Positions 1-9,377 are shown, counted from the first letter of the stretch. The stretch: 64,000 nt of DNA from Verrucomicrobia subdivision 3 bacterium UBA693 (GCA_002298785.1 DBMR01000022.1:15737-79736), one strand, 5' to 3'. Translations and numbers: made by a program. Notes: generated from the sequence alone by a model not told the origin.

Positions 1-390
1 GAGGGCATGGCCGTGCGCGCAACCCAGCGGGCCCAGCCAGTTTCGGCGGGACGTTGAATTGAATTGCGGCCGGTGAAATTGGCGGACCGAGTTCCGCCCC
101 TTCAGGGCAAGGGATATTGGTTTTGGCCGGGTTCCCAGGGCGTTGCCCTGGGCTGGAGAGTCGTTGCGCCGTTGGCGCGGGAAAACGGCCAGCCCGAAGG
201 GTATTAACGCAACAGCTTGGAGCAACGCTTCAGGAACACCACGTTGAGAAGATTTCCCAGCCAGAAGGGCTGCAACCCATCAGCCCGCGGCAACGCCCCG
301 GGAACTCGGCCACCCAATCCGTTCTTAGCCCTGAAAGGGCGACACGCGGAACCCGCCACGGCGAGGCCCACGACCTCCCGCAGCCTCACC
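1..390. repeat. Non-coding region of short GC hairpin repeats
   Basis: No convincing gene lies upstream of the sulfatase stop. From about 136 to 345 the sequence is a chain of short complementary modules: GGGCGTTGCCC near 138, its near-complement GGGCAACGCCCC... reading GGCAACGCCCC near 289, CAGCCAGAAGGGCTG near 257 and CCCTGAAAGGGCGA near 330. Similar modules are common in intergenic DNA of Verrucomicrobiota and Planctomycetota. The open frames here are chance frames through these repeats. Function is unknown; mobile REP-like origin is an inference. Confidence 0.5.
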
Positions 391-1860
391 CTATTTTGCC
401 GGAGCGGGCACAGGAGTTTCAGTTTTGCCCGCCTTTAACGGCCATTCGGTGGAGTCGGTGCGCGCGGTTTTCAGGTAGTCCTCGATTTTGGCCACGACAT
501 CCAGGTGTTCCATGGCGACGTCGGTCTTCTCGCCGGGATCGGTCTGGAGATTGTAGAGTTCGAGTTTGCGGCCGAGCCCGGTGCGGATGGCTTTCCAGTC
601 ACCCATACGCACGGCCTGTTTGGAGCCGCCTTCGTGGAATTCCCAATAAAGGAACGCGTGCTGATTCGTTTGAGTTTTACCCAGCAACGCGGGAAGCATC
701 GACAGACCATCAAGGTCTTTGGGCGTCTCGGCGTTGCCGAGTTGGGCGAGTGTGGGGAAGACATCCCAGAACGCCCAAACCTGGTCGCTGACGCGACCGG
801 CGGGGATTTTGCCGGGCCACCATGCGATCATGGGCACGCGGATGCCGCCTTCGTAGAGGTCGCGTTTAATGCCACGCCATGGGCCGGAGCTGTTGAAGAA
901 TTCCGGTTTGGCCCCGCCTTCACGGTGAGTGCCGTTGTCGCTCGTGAAGAGGATGAGGGTATTATCCTGGATTTTGAGCTGGGTGAGTTTTTCCAGGAGG
1001 CGGCCGATGTCCGCGTCCATCCGCGTGATCATGGCGGCTTTGTTCTTTTCGGTTTGCGGCCAGGCTTCGCTCGAGTATGGGGCGTCCGAGGGGACCTGCA
1101 TACCGTTGCCGGTGCGGCGTCCCTCTTCATTATTCGCGTGGGGGATGGTGTAAGCAAGGTAGAGGAAGAACGGGCGGTAGCGGTTGAACTGGTCCGGTTT
1201 GTTAATGCGCGCAAAGTTCAGCGCCGCGGTCGTGAACAGGTCATGCGAGTAAGTTTTGTGCTGGTTGGCGAGGTTTTCGTCCAAGGGCAGTTTGCCATCG
1301 AAGCCGGTGTGCGGATCAAAGCGCCAGAGGTAAGTGGGGTAATAATCGTGGGCGTGGGTTTGGTCGAGGTAGCCGACGAATTCATCGAAGCCCTGCTTTT
1401 GAGGGACGCCGGTGGTTTCTTCGTTGCCGAGACCCCACTTGCCGACAAGCCCGGTGTGATAGCCGGCTTGCTGGAGGGCGCGGGCCAGGGTGGGCTGTCC
1501 GGCGGCCAGGGCCACGTTCGCATTGCCGCGAATCAGGCCATGCCCCGAGTGCAAACCGGTCATGAGCGCGCAACGTGAGGGTGCGCAGACCGTGCTGCCG
1601 GCGTAGAAACTCGTAAACCGGGTGCCGTCAGCCGCCAACCGGTCCAGGTTTGGCGTTTTGATCAGCTTTTGGCCGTAACAACCCAAATCGCCGTAGCCCA
1701 GGTCATCGGCCACGATCAGGATGATGTTCGGGCGCCGCGGAGCGGGTGGGCGGGACGCATTGTTGGTTTCCGCCGCAGGCGCCGGTCGCGCCAGGGCCAG
1801 CAAGGCCAGGACCATGCCCAGCCGCCAAAACCACCACCCTTGCAGACTGATTTTACTCAT
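391..1860 (-). CDS. Secreted arylsulfatase-family sulfatase
   Basis: Type I sulfatase that hydrolyses sulfate esters, in this phylum usually on sulfated polysaccharides outside the cytoplasm. The protein (489 aa from ATG 1860) starts with a hydrophobic signal segment at about residues 7-30. It then shows the metal-binding DDLGYGD block (about 52-58) and the formylglycine signature CAPSR (Cys92-Arg96), so maturation by a formylglycine-generating enzyme or anSME is expected; neither gene is in the window. A later EGGIRVPMIAWWPG block is also typical of the family. A GTG start 13 codons upstream at 1899 is possible, but the ATG gives the cleaner signal peptide. Substrate is unknown, and no carbohydrate operon adjoins it directly. 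Confidence 0.93.
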   Translation of the reverse strand: MSKISLQGWWFWRLGMVLALLALARPAPAAETNNASRPPAPRRPNIILIVADDLGYGDLGCYGQKLIKTPNLDRLAADGTRFTSFYAGSTVCAPSRCALMTGLHSGHGLIRGNANVALAAGQPTLARALQQAGYHTGLVGKWGLGNEETTGVPQKQGFDEFVGYLDQTHAHDYYPTYLWRFDPHTGFDGKLPLDENLANQHKTYSHDLFTTAALNFARINKPDQFNRYRPFFLYLAYTIPHANNEEGRRTGNGMQVPSDAPYSSEAWPQTEKNKAAMITRMDADIGRLLEKLTQLKIQDNTLILFTSDNGTHREGGAKPEFFNSSGPWRGIKRDLYEGGIRVPMIAWWPGKIPAGRVSDQVWAFWDVFPTLAQLGNAETPKDLDGLSMLPALLGKTQTNQHAFLYWEFHEGGSKQAVRMGDWKAIRTGLGRKLELYNLQTDPGEKTDVAMEHLDVVAKIEDYLKTARTDSTEWPLKAGKTETPVPAPAK

Positions 1861-1950
1861 CGTTCCAGCAATTTGGCCAATCCACCCGACACCGTCCACC
1901 CATAAATTCCCATTGCATTTAGGGCCAATCAGGGCAACTTGGGGAAAAAC

Positions 1951-2778
1951 ATGGCAGACGATCCGAAGCCTCAGAGCGAATCTTCAGCAGCCCCACGGCC
2001 TGGCCAAATGCGCGGGCGCGGACGCCGGTCCGGGCGCGGGCGCAGGTCCCGTGGCGGCCGTGGCCGTTCACCGGAATACCGGCCGCCTACCGATGCAGCG
2101 GGGGAAGAGTCGCACCCGGAACCGGAACAGAATCTGACGGATACCGAAACCACAGTCGAGCGAGAGCCGCGTCCCAGCCGGGACGACGAGCCCGCCGAAC
2201 CTATTTTTCGCGAGGAACCTCTGGATCAGGAGGATGCTGAAGACGAAGCGCCGGTTGAAGAGCACGAGGAAGCTGCTCCCGCCGCTGGGGACGAGCCCGC
2301 ACGCGAGCCCGAGGTTCAAGCTCCGAAAGCAAGCGAACCTGTCAGTGAAACCGGCACTCCCACGGAGTCGCATCGTGAAGAACCAGCGCGTGAAGCCGCC
2401 ACTCAACCGAGGGATTTAGAACGCGAACGATGGCGTGATCGCGACCGCGACCGCGATCGAGATCGCAATCGGGATCGCGACCGACAGCGGCCTGCACCGC
2501 AACCCACCCGTCCGTTGCCGCCTCCGGCGCAAAAGCCCCCACCACCGTTTCAACCAGCCCAGCCGATCACGCTGCAAAACGCCATCGACGAGGTCAACAA
2601 GATCATCGAGACGCTCAAGGAATCCCTGGATGACATGGAGCAAGTGCTCGAGACGCTCGAGTTGGCCGAAAGACAGAAGGACGCCGACGAGCGGGAGATC
2701 GAGCAATTGCGGCGGGCGATGCGGCCCATGCACCGGCCCCGGGAAGGCGGCGGACCGCCGCAAGGTCAGCGTCACTGA
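1951..2778 (+). CDS. Hypothetical low-complexity charged protein with C-terminal coiled coil
   Basis: 275 aa, not recognised as a named family. Three parts are visible: an Arg/Gly-rich N-terminus (about residues 21-39), a long acidic Pro/Glu stretch followed by an Arg-Asp repeat (about 161-179), and a C-terminal amphipathic helix (about 207-258) predicted to form a coiled coil. The RG-rich and RD-rich parts resemble RNA-binding low-complexity proteins; an RNA role is inference. There is no signal peptide or membrane segment. ATG 1951 is preceded by a GGGGAA-like ribosome site; a TTG lies 4 codons upstream. The next gene begins about 40 bases after the stop, on the same strand. Confidence 0.7.
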   Translation: MADDPKPQSESSAAPRPGQMRGRGRRSGRGRRSRGGRGRSPEYRPPTDAAGEESHPEPEQNLTDTETTVEREPRPSRDDEPAEPIFREEPLDQEDAEDEAPVEEHEEAAPAAGDEPAREPEVQAPKASEPVSETGTPTESHREEPAREAATQPRDLERERWRDRDRDRDRDRNRDRDRQRPAPQPTRPLPPPAQKPPPPFQPAQPITLQNAIDEVNKIIETLKESLDDMEQVLETLELAERQKDADEREIEQLRRAMRPMHRPREGGGPPQGQRH

Positions 2779-2819
2779 TTTCCGGTCAGGCATCCTCCTT
2801 GGAAACGAGCAAGGCATTG

Positions 2820-3542
2820 ATGGAGTTGGCGGACCGCCTGGACCGCAGCCTGGGGCGCATGCGGTTTTCCCCGCCGGTAACCCACGTTTACAATCCTTTG
2901 GAGTACGCCGGGGCGGCATATGCCCAGTATTTGCGGAAATATGCTGACGGCCCCAAGCAGGTGCTTTTCCTGGGGATGAACCCCGGTCCCTTTGGCATGG
3001 TGCAAACGGGCGTTCCGTTTGGGGAGGTAAACCACGTGCGGGATTGGCTCGGCATCGAGGCCGAAATACGCCAGCCAGCGCGGCAGCATGAGAAGCGGCC
3101 GATCCAGGGCTTTGCCTGCCCGCGCTCGGAAGTAAGCGGGCAGCGGTTGTGGAGCTTCTTTGCACGACGCTTTGGTACGCCGGAGAAGTTCTTCGCCCGC
3201 CACCTCGTGATGAACTATTGCCCGCTGGCGTTTGTGGAGGAGTCGGGAAAGAACCGGACACCCGATAAACTGCCACCGGCGGAGCGGGACGCGCTCTATG
3301 AGGCGTGTGACGAGCATTTGCTGGGGGTATTGCGGGTGTTGCAGCCGGAGTGGGTGATCGGGGTGGGTGAATTCGCGCGAAACCGGGCGGCCCTGGTGTG
3401 CGAATCGGGAGTGACCGCCAGGATTAGCAGCATTTTGCATCCGAGTCCGGCGAGCCCGGCCGCCAATCGCGACTGGCCGGGCGCGGCGTTGAAACAACTT
3501 CTCGCCGCTGGGGTGTGGACAGACGGGGCCGTTAATAGCTGA
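2820..3542 (+). CDS. SMUG1-type uracil-DNA glycosylase
   Basis: Base-excision repair enzyme that removes uracil, and in SMUG1 homologues oxidised pyrimidines, from DNA. The protein (240 aa) carries the SMUG1 active-site block GMNPGPFGMVQTGVPFGEV from about residue 52, with the catalytic Asn in GMNPG, an RDWLGI segment close behind, a SEVSGQRLW segment, and the C-terminal HPSP loop with the catalytic His. Similarity to animal SMUG1 extends along most of the length. ATG 2820 has AAGG five bases upstream; TTG 2799 would add 7 residues. The 3' end overlaps the convergent cydB by 11 bases. Confidence 0.93.
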   Translation: MELADRLDRSLGRMRFSPPVTHVYNPLEYAGAAYAQYLRKYADGPKQVLFLGMNPGPFGMVQTGVPFGEVNHVRDWLGIEAEIRQPARQHEKRPIQGFACPRSEVSGQRLWSFFARRFGTPEKFFARHLVMNYCPLAFVEESGKNRTPDKLPPAERDALYEACDEHLLGVLRVLQPEWVIGVGEFARNRAALVCESGVTARISSILHPSPASPAANRDWPGAALKQLLAAGVWTDGAVNS

Positions 3543-4548
3543 ACTTGCCGAGCTTCACCTTGCCGCGGAAGACCCAGAAAATCACCGTGGTGTAGGCCAG
3601 AACAAACGGAATGCCCAGCAGCGCGATGGTGAGCATTATTTTGAGGGTCTTTGGCGAACTCGCACCATTGTAGACATTCAAGCTCCACGCCGGGTTGAGG
3701 GAGGAATGCACCAATTCTGGGAACAGCGCCACGCCGAAAAAGAAAGTCAGCGCCGCGATCGAGGAGCACGAGGAAAAGAAGGCGAAGCCGGGACGATTTT
3801 GATAAACCGCGCGCGGGATGTTGCCGATGGCCAGCATGTTGAGCGCCACCACCAGCCACACCCACGGATGACGCTCGAAATTGCGGGTGGCCAGCGGCAC
3901 TTCGACCAGGGTGTAAACCGTCGTGAACAGGAAGGTGACCAGGAAAAAGCCAAACGCCCGCCAGATCCAGCCGTGGATCCGCCGCTGCAAGTCGCTCTCG
4001 GTTTTCAGGTAAAGGTAAATGGAGCCGTGCATGGCAAACGTAGCCACCGCCAGCACTCCGACCAAGATCGGGTAGGGCCGCAGCAGGTCGAGCGTCGATC
4101 CTTGAAACTCTTTGTCCGGGCCGATGGGCATGCCCTGCATCGCATTCCCCACTGCGAGTCCATAGAGGAAGGTCGCCAGCGTGCTGCCGAGAAAGAAAGC
4201 CCAGTCCCACACCGTGCGCCAGGCGGGTTGCTCGCGTTTGCTGCGAAACTCGAGCGACACCGCGCGCAAAATCAGCGCAAACAACAGCGCCATAAAGGGA
4301 GTATAGAACCCGGAGAACACCGTGGCATAGACTTCTGGGAAGGCCGCGAACAAAGCGCCGCCAAAAGTCACCAACCAGACTTCATTGCCGTCCCACAGAG
4401 GCCCGATGGAGTTCATGCACAGCCGCCGTTCTTCGTCGTTTTTGACCGCCAGGTGCAAAATGCCCACCCCCAGGTCGAAGCCGTCCAGGATGGCGTAACC
4501 CATCAAGAGTACGCCCAGCAGCACAAACCAGATCAGGTTCAAATCCAT
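3532..4548 (-). CDS. cydB: Cytochrome bd ubiquinol oxidase subunit II
   Basis: Membrane subunit of cytochrome bd oxidase, which reduces oxygen to water with quinol electrons, often under low oxygen. The 338-aa protein has 8 to 9 hydrophobic segments and the CydB start of about 20 residues with YAILDGFDLG, followed by SIGPLWDGNEVWLVTFGGALFAAFP. The open frame continues 58 codons upstream, but that part is compositionally odd and overlaps the cydA 3' end; ATG 4548 fits family starts. cydA ends 13 bases upstream, so the two form an operon. No cydX or cydDC is visible. Confidence 0.95.
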   Translation of the reverse strand: MDLNLIWFVLLGVLLMGYAILDGFDLGVGILHLAVKNDEERRLCMNSIGPLWDGNEVWLVTFGGALFAAFPEVYATVFSGFYTPFMALLFALILRAVSLEFRSKREQPAWRTVWDWAFFLGSTLATFLYGLAVGNAMQGMPIGPDKEFQGSTLDLLRPYPILVGVLAVATFAMHGSIYLYLKTESDLQRRIHGWIWRAFGFFLVTFLFTTVYTLVEVPLATRNFERHPWVWLVVALNMLAIGNIPRAVYQNRPGFAFFSSCSSIAALTFFFGVALFPELVHSSLNPAWSLNVYNGASSPKTLKIMLTIALLGIPFVLAYTTVIFWVFRGKVKLGKFSY

Positions 4549-4561
4549 GCGTCGCGGTCGG

Positions 4562-6019
4562 TTAAGGGTGAGGCGGTCGATCCGGCGGTTGAATGGAATC
4601 GGCGGTCCCGGTGAGGGTGCCGCCTCCGGTGCCCGCGCGCAGGCCCGCCAGGGCGGCGAGGTTGCCCGTGTCCGCCGGCGTGTGGGGAGTGGCCGGTTCC
4701 GGCCCGTGATGAATTTTGTCATTCAGCACGTAGAGCCACACCGCGAAGAGCAAGGCGTACAGGACCAGGAACATGATGATGGACCCCGCCGTCTGGTGGC
4801 TGCTCACCGCTTTCGAGACTCCTTCGGTCGTGCGCAGCAGACCATAAACCACCCAGGGTTGGCGGCCGGCCTCGGCGGTGACCCAACCGATCTCATTGGC
4901 CACATACGGCAGCGGTATCGACAGGACAAAGATCCACAGCAGCCACCGTTTCTCGAATAAGACACCTTTCCAGCGGTAATAGGCGGCTACCGCAGTGATG
5001 AGAATAAAGAACGTGCCCAGGGCGACCATGAGATGGAATGAAAAGAAAGTGATCGCGACGGGCGGCCAATCACCGGGCGGAATTTTGTCCAGGCCACCAA
5101 CGGGTTCGTGGAAATTGCCATGCACCAGGAAGCTCAGCATGCCCGGGACTTCCACTCCGTAGCGCACGGTCTTTTCGGCCTGATCGGGCAGGCCGAAAAG
5201 GTAAAGGCCAGCGGCATTGGTGCCGGTGTGAAAATGGGCCTCCATTGCGGCGAGCTTCGCTGGTTGGGTGTCCTTCAATTTGCGCGCCTGCACATCGCCT
5301 TGGAAAAGGGCGGCGAGGGACATGACGAAACCCAGCACCAGCGCCGAGGTGAAACTCTTTTTGGCAAACTCAACGTGACGGCCCTTCAACAGGTAATAGG
5401 CGGAAATGCTCATCACAAAAAATGCGGCCAGTATGTAGCAGCCGATCAGCACATGCGCCAGGCGATGCACGCTCGAGGGATTGAAGACCATCGCCCAAAA
5501 ATCGGTGATCACGGCCCGCACCGAGTCGCCGTCGCGTTGGAGTACGTAGCCGGCGGGTGTCTGCTGCCAGGAGTTGGCGACCACAATCCAGATCGAAGAA
5601 AAAATCGCGCCCAGCGCGACCATGCAGGCCGAAAAGAAGTGCATTTTCGGGGAGACTTTATCCCAGCCAAACACCAGCACCGCCAAAAAACCCGATTCCA
5701 AAAAGAACGCGAAAATGCCCTCGGCCGCCAGTGCGGAGCCGAAGACATCTCCCACGAACCGGGAATAACTGGCCCAGTTCGTGCCAAACTGGAACTCCAT
5801 CACGACGCCCGTCGCCACGCCCATCGCGAAGTTCACCGCGAAAATCTTGGTCCAGAATTTCGCCGCTTCTTCATATTGCCGGTCCTTGGTTCGCAGGAAC
5901 ATTCCCTCCAAAGACACGATCAGCCCGCCCATTCCGATCGTCAGGGGCGGGAACAGGTAATGGAACATGATGGTCAGGGCAAACTGCACCCGGGCCAGCC
6001 ATACAACGTCAAAATCCAT
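4562..6019 (-). CDS. cydA: Cytochrome bd ubiquinol oxidase subunit I
   Basis: Haem-bearing subunit of cytochrome bd oxidase. The protein (485 aa from ATG 6019) begins with the family pattern of a haem-ligand His in MFHYLFPPLTIG, continues with GVVMEFQFGTNW, the quinol-site KLAAMEAHF block and the conserved GRQPW motif. About nine membrane segments are present. The region between KLAAMEA and GRQPW is compact, suggesting the short Q-loop type. A GGAGGG sequence lies almost directly before ATG 6019, a tight spacing, so the upstream in-frame ATG 6046 is an alternative start. First gene of a cydAB operon. Confidence 0.95.
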   Translation of the reverse strand: MDFDVVWLARVQFALTIMFHYLFPPLTIGMGGLIVSLEGMFLRTKDRQYEEAAKFWTKIFAVNFAMGVATGVVMEFQFGTNWASYSRFVGDVFGSALAAEGIFAFFLESGFLAVLVFGWDKVSPKMHFFSACMVALGAIFSSIWIVVANSWQQTPAGYVLQRDGDSVRAVITDFWAMVFNPSSVHRLAHVLIGCYILAAFFVMSISAYYLLKGRHVEFAKKSFTSALVLGFVMSLAALFQGDVQARKLKDTQPAKLAAMEAHFHTGTNAAGLYLFGLPDQAEKTVRYGVEVPGMLSFLVHGNFHEPVGGLDKIPPGDWPPVAITFFSFHLMVALGTFFILITAVAAYYRWKGVLFEKRWLLWIFVLSIPLPYVANEIGWVTAEAGRQPWVVYGLLRTTEGVSKAVSSHQTAGSIIMFLVLYALLFAVWLYVLNDKIHHGPEPATPHTPADTGNLAALAGLRAGTGGGTLTGTADSIQPPDRPPHP

Positions 6020-6173
6020 TCCCTCCAAAATCTCGCCTGTTATCATTCGCGTCAACCAATAAGCGCAAATTCACTTCGCCTTGCCGTGCGAGGCCGTGGG
6101 ATCGCGCTTCGGTTGGGTGGGAGCGGTGATGGGCGCTTGACGATGGTTCGCTGCATCGCGCACAGTCACGGGT

Positions 6174-8093
6174 GTGCGCCTGGCAAACTCATCAAAATCG
6201 CATTCGTCCCTCCGAGCGGTCGTCTTTGGGAAGTCGGCTTTAATCCTGGCACTGCTGGGGTGTTTCCTGTTCACCGAGCCGGCGCACGGCGCGGGGCCGA
6301 AGGAGGTTTATACTCTCGATTGTCGGAGCCTGAAGACCCTGGATTTGAGTCAGCCGGAAAATGCGGTGCGGGTGTGGGAGACGATGCATGCGCTGGGGGC
6401 ACTGCAAGGGCTGGTAAATCGGGATTCACCCCGGTTATACCTGCTATATTGCGCGGAGTTCGGGGTGGAAACAGACCAGTTCTGGCTGGACTGGTTGCGC
6501 GGTGAAGATGGCTGGCTGCGCGATTCCCGGTTGGTGCCGCTGGATTCGCTGGAGGCCGCGGTGCGAACCTTTCAGAAAGAGCTCAAGGGCGCCGTGGTTT
6601 ATGATCCGGCGGTACCGGCCACGGCTGCCGTGGCTTCGACGGCTGCCGGGTGCCTGGGGTTGCTCCCCGTGCGTTACAGCACCGCGAGCAACTCGGTTTA
6701 CACGTTGCTCACCGAACGCCTGAAATTGCCAGTGCGACTTTGGCTGGTGAATCCGGATGGCACCTCCAAATTCACCGGGACCGGCCGCGTGCCGGATTCC
6801 GAAGAGCCCTCGTCCGGCAGCGCCAAGATCGATGTGTACCGCTGGGCGATGAAGCGATTACTGGGCGCCGATTTGGTGAATCCGCTCTACGCGGCGTATT
6901 ACCTGGATGCCTACTGGCTGCAAAAGCCGCGCTCGGGTCCGCCCGATCTTCATACACTTTCGAATCACGACTACTTCGTCAGCCGGCGCGCGTTCTTCTT
7001 CGACCTCTCACCGTGGGGCGATGAGCCGCCGGTGGATGATCCGCGGCAGGCGGCCGGGTTGGACAAACGAACACTGCTGGACGTGTTGCGCGTGTTGAAT
7101 GAGCGGGCTGGAAACGAGATCATCAAGATCGGCGGCTTCCCGCCCTGGCCCTACAAATACACGACGCATGGCGGGGCGGGGAAACATGAGGGTGTGCCCA
7201 CCGAATGGGAATTCACGCGGATCATTTCGCAATATAGCGCCTATCATGAAGCAGACGCCGCCGGACCCGGGGCGATGGCTAACGCCTCCTTCTTCGCGCA
7301 TTACCCGTTAAAGCAGCGTTACCCGCAGCCGAATCCTAAACCTGGTCGGGCGGATTGGGGGCGAGCAGGCCTGCTGAACGCCGACGGCAAGCCGGCGGCG
7401 CGGTTGTATGTGGGTCACTATGTCGGGGATTACGATGCGCCCTCCTGGTTATATAAAGCGGTGCCGAGTTTCTTTGCCGATCACGAGCGTGGAGCGGTGC
7501 CGCTGGGCTGGGCTTTTGATCCGAACCTGGCGGATCGCGCGCCCCAGGTGCTGGCCTACGCTTATCGCCACACGACCACCAACGATTTCTTCATCGCCGG
7601 TGATTCCGGGGCGGGTTACTTAAACCCGCTCGGGTTGACGGCGCGGCCCGATTCGAAATTACCGTCAGCGCTCGAGGCCTGGACCCGGCATTGCACGCTT
7701 TACTTTCAGCGCTGGGACATGACTATCACCGGGTTTGTGCTGGACGGCGCCAGCGGCGCCTCGGGCGAGCGAGTGTTCGCCGCTTACCGAAGCTTCAGCC
7801 CGGATGGCTGTGGAACGCACTTTGAATCCAAGCCCCGGTTGATCGCCCAAATTCCAACCTGCCCGGAACGGGACCTCCCCGATGCACCTGAAGCTGCGGC
7901 GGAGGTGATTGCGCGGGCGGCCGCTGAGGTCAAAACCGAGCCGCAGTTTCTGTGGGTCCGGAGCATTCTCAAAACCCCGGGCTGGTATGCGAGGGTATCG
8001 CGGATCCTCCGTGAGAAACATCCGGACGCTCCGGTTGCGGTGGTCGACCCCTACACTTTCTTTGGAATGATCAAGCTGAGCAACCAGCCTTGA
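6174..8093 (+). CDS. GxGYxYP domain protein, putative secreted glycoside hydrolase
   Basis: 639 aa with a hydrophobic export segment at about residues 20-40. The diagnostic loop D-S-G-A-G-Y-L-N-P at about 477-486 matches the GxGYxYP family, which is found in carbohydrate-active settings of Bacteroidota and Verrucomicrobiota and is listed as a putative glycoside hydrolase; no activity can be read from sequence. The start is GTG 6174, which allows the complete signal segment; no ATG is available nearby. The gene stands alone, diverging from cydA with about 150 bases between. The second half of the motif is LNP rather than xYP, a mild deviation. Confidence 0.85.
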   Translation: MRLANSSKSHSSLRAVVFGKSALILALLGCFLFTEPAHGAGPKEVYTLDCRSLKTLDLSQPENAVRVWETMHALGALQGLVNRDSPRLYLLYCAEFGVETDQFWLDWLRGEDGWLRDSRLVPLDSLEAAVRTFQKELKGAVVYDPAVPATAAVASTAAGCLGLLPVRYSTASNSVYTLLTERLKLPVRLWLVNPDGTSKFTGTGRVPDSEEPSSGSAKIDVYRWAMKRLLGADLVNPLYAAYYLDAYWLQKPRSGPPDLHTLSNHDYFVSRRAFFFDLSPWGDEPPVDDPRQAAGLDKRTLLDVLRVLNERAGNEIIKIGGFPPWPYKYTTHGGAGKHEGVPTEWEFTRIISQYSAYHEADAAGPGAMANASFFAHYPLKQRYPQPNPKPGRADWGRAGLLNADGKPAARLYVGHYVGDYDAPSWLYKAVPSFFADHERGAVPLGWAFDPNLADRAPQVLAYAYRHTTTNDFFIAGDSGAGYLNPLGLTARPDSKLPSALEAWTRHCTLYFQRWDMTITGFVLDGASGASGERVFAAYRSFSPDGCGTHFESKPRLIAQIPTCPERDLPDAPEAAAEVIARAAAEVKTEPQFLWVRSILKTPGWYARVSRILREKHPDAPVAVVDPYTFFGMIKLSNQP

Positions 8094-8262
8094 TTAATGC
8101 CTGTTCTGCTGCTGTAAGTTGCTTTCCCATTGTGAATTAGAGCGGTTAAATATGTGCTGTTGATAGCTCGGAAGCACCGCCGTCGCACCGTTTTCAGGGG
8201 GGGCGCTTTTGCAGGGTTGAGGTGGCACAAAAGTCGCTATTCTCATTGTTGGGTATCCAAAG

Positions 8263-8559
8263 ATGAAATATCCTCCGCCAGAACTGAACCCGAATTGTCC
8301 ATGCAACCGGAGCATGATGAAATGCTTTTGGTGCAAGCATGGGCACCCGCTGGAGTGCCACTATCCCTATACGTGCCGGGAAGCGGCGTGCAGCCATCTC
8401 CCGCTGTACCGGTTGCTGCCGGAGCAGCATGCCGAATTGGAGCGACGGGCCGAGGAAGCCATGGCGAACGGTGAACGGGCGCCGTTCTACCTGGATTCGG
8501 ATGGTGTGGTTCGCATCGACGCGGAGCAGGCGAGTCCGGTGCCCGCAATTTCAAAATAG
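8263..8559 (+). CDS. Small Cys/His-rich hypothetical protein
   Basis: 98 aa, family not recognised. Between residues 12 and 45 there are seven Cys (12, 14, 21, 24, 32, 38, 43) and four His, arranged CPC, then CFWC, then single Cys, which looks like a binuclear zinc or Fe-S binding fold. The rest is a short charged helix. There is no signal peptide. The upstream region has no strong ribosome site, only AAAG directly before ATG, so the start is not firm. The gene lies between a plus-strand hydrolase and the minus-strand cbiO, with no clear operon partner. Confidence 0.55.
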   Translation: MKYPPPELNPNCPCNRSMMKCFWCKHGHPLECHYPYTCREAACSHLPLYRLLPEQHAELERRAEEAMANGERAPFYLDSDGVVRIDAEQASPVPAISK

Positions 8560-8591
8560 CCGCGCGGACCGGCGCGTGGGCGCGTCCGGGA

Positions 8592-9371
8592 TCAGAGCCG
8601 GTGGAGTTGATACGCCGGGCCGTGGGGATGTCGATGCAGCAGGCTGTGCGGCCGCTCCAGGCCGTGCGCGAGCATGAGTTTTTCATCCGCCAGCAACTGG
8701 AGAGTGTCCCCCTGCGCGACCAGCTTGCCTCCATCCAAAATCAGGCTGCGCGGGCAAAGATCGACGGCCAGTTCCAGGTCGTGAGTGGCCATGAGTTTGG
8801 CTCCGGGCAAACGCTGGAGCAGCGCTTTGAATTCACGGCGGCCACGTGGATCGAGGTCGCTGGTCGGTTCGTCCAGCACAAGCACGGCCGGTTCACAGGC
8901 CAGCACCCCGGCGAGGCATACCCGGCGTTTCTCGCCATGGCTCAGCCGATGCGGTTCCCGCGCTTCAAATCCCGGCAAACCGACCCGTTCCAGGCAATCC
9001 TTCACCAATGACTCAAGTGACGGCCCGTCGATCCCAAGTTGGCACGGACCGAAAGCCACGTCCTCGAACACGGTGGCCGAGATCAGTTGATCTTCCGGAT
9101 CCTGGAAGAGCAAGCCCACTTTGCGCCGGATTTGCGCGAGGTTCGCGGGGGTCACGGGTTCGCCATCAATCCAAAGCTGGGGAGCGTCGCCAAATTTTTC
9201 CGGCAACAGGCCGTTGAGGTGCAGCAGCAGGGTGGATTTTCCGGCACCGTTCGGGCCGAGAATCGCCACGCATTCGCCCGGTTCGACGCGAAAGGAAAGG
9301 CGGTCCAGCGCGGGTGTGGGCCGCCCGGGAAAGCGATAGGAGAGCTCCTTGATTTCGACGGCGGCGCGCAT
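8592..9371 (-). CDS. cbiO: Cobalt/nickel ECF transporter ATP-binding protein
   Basis: ATPase of an energy-coupling-factor transporter for Co2+ or Ni2+. The 259-aa protein has Walker A GPNGAGKST (39-47), Q-loop FQDPEDQLIS, an ABC signature written LSHGE instead of the usual LSGGQ, Walker B VLVLDEP followed by TSDLD, and the switch His in MATHDLEL. ECF ATPases typically have the FQ-PEDQ pattern seen here. It is the last gene of cbiM-cbiQ-cbiO, starting 6 bases after cbiQ ends. Confidence 0.92.
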   Translation of the reverse strand: MRAAVEIKELSYRFPGRPTPALDRLSFRVEPGECVAILGPNGAGKSTLLLHLNGLLPEKFGDAPQLWIDGEPVTPANLAQIRRKVGLLFQDPEDQLISATVFEDVAFGPCQLGIDGPSLESLVKDCLERVGLPGFEAREPHRLSHGEKRRVCLAGVLACEPAVLVLDEPTSDLDPRGRREFKALLQRLPGAKLMATHDLELAVDLCPRSLILDGGKLVAQGDTLQLLADEKLMLAHGLERPHSLLHRHPHGPAYQLHRL

Positions 9372-9377
9372 GTCATT

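Noticed and set aside
505..1578. Long plus-strand open frame opposite the sulfatase
   Set aside because: Antisense to a clear sulfatase with intact motifs; its translation has shadow composition and no domain.
2416..3276. Minus-strand frame opposite the coiled-coil and SMUG1-type genes
   Set aside because: The plus-strand SMUG1 motifs are unambiguous.
5108..6505. Long plus-strand open frame opposite cydA and into the GxGYxYP gene
   Set aside because: It overlaps two well supported genes; the peptide is basic and His-rich as expected from the reverse frame of a membrane protein gene.
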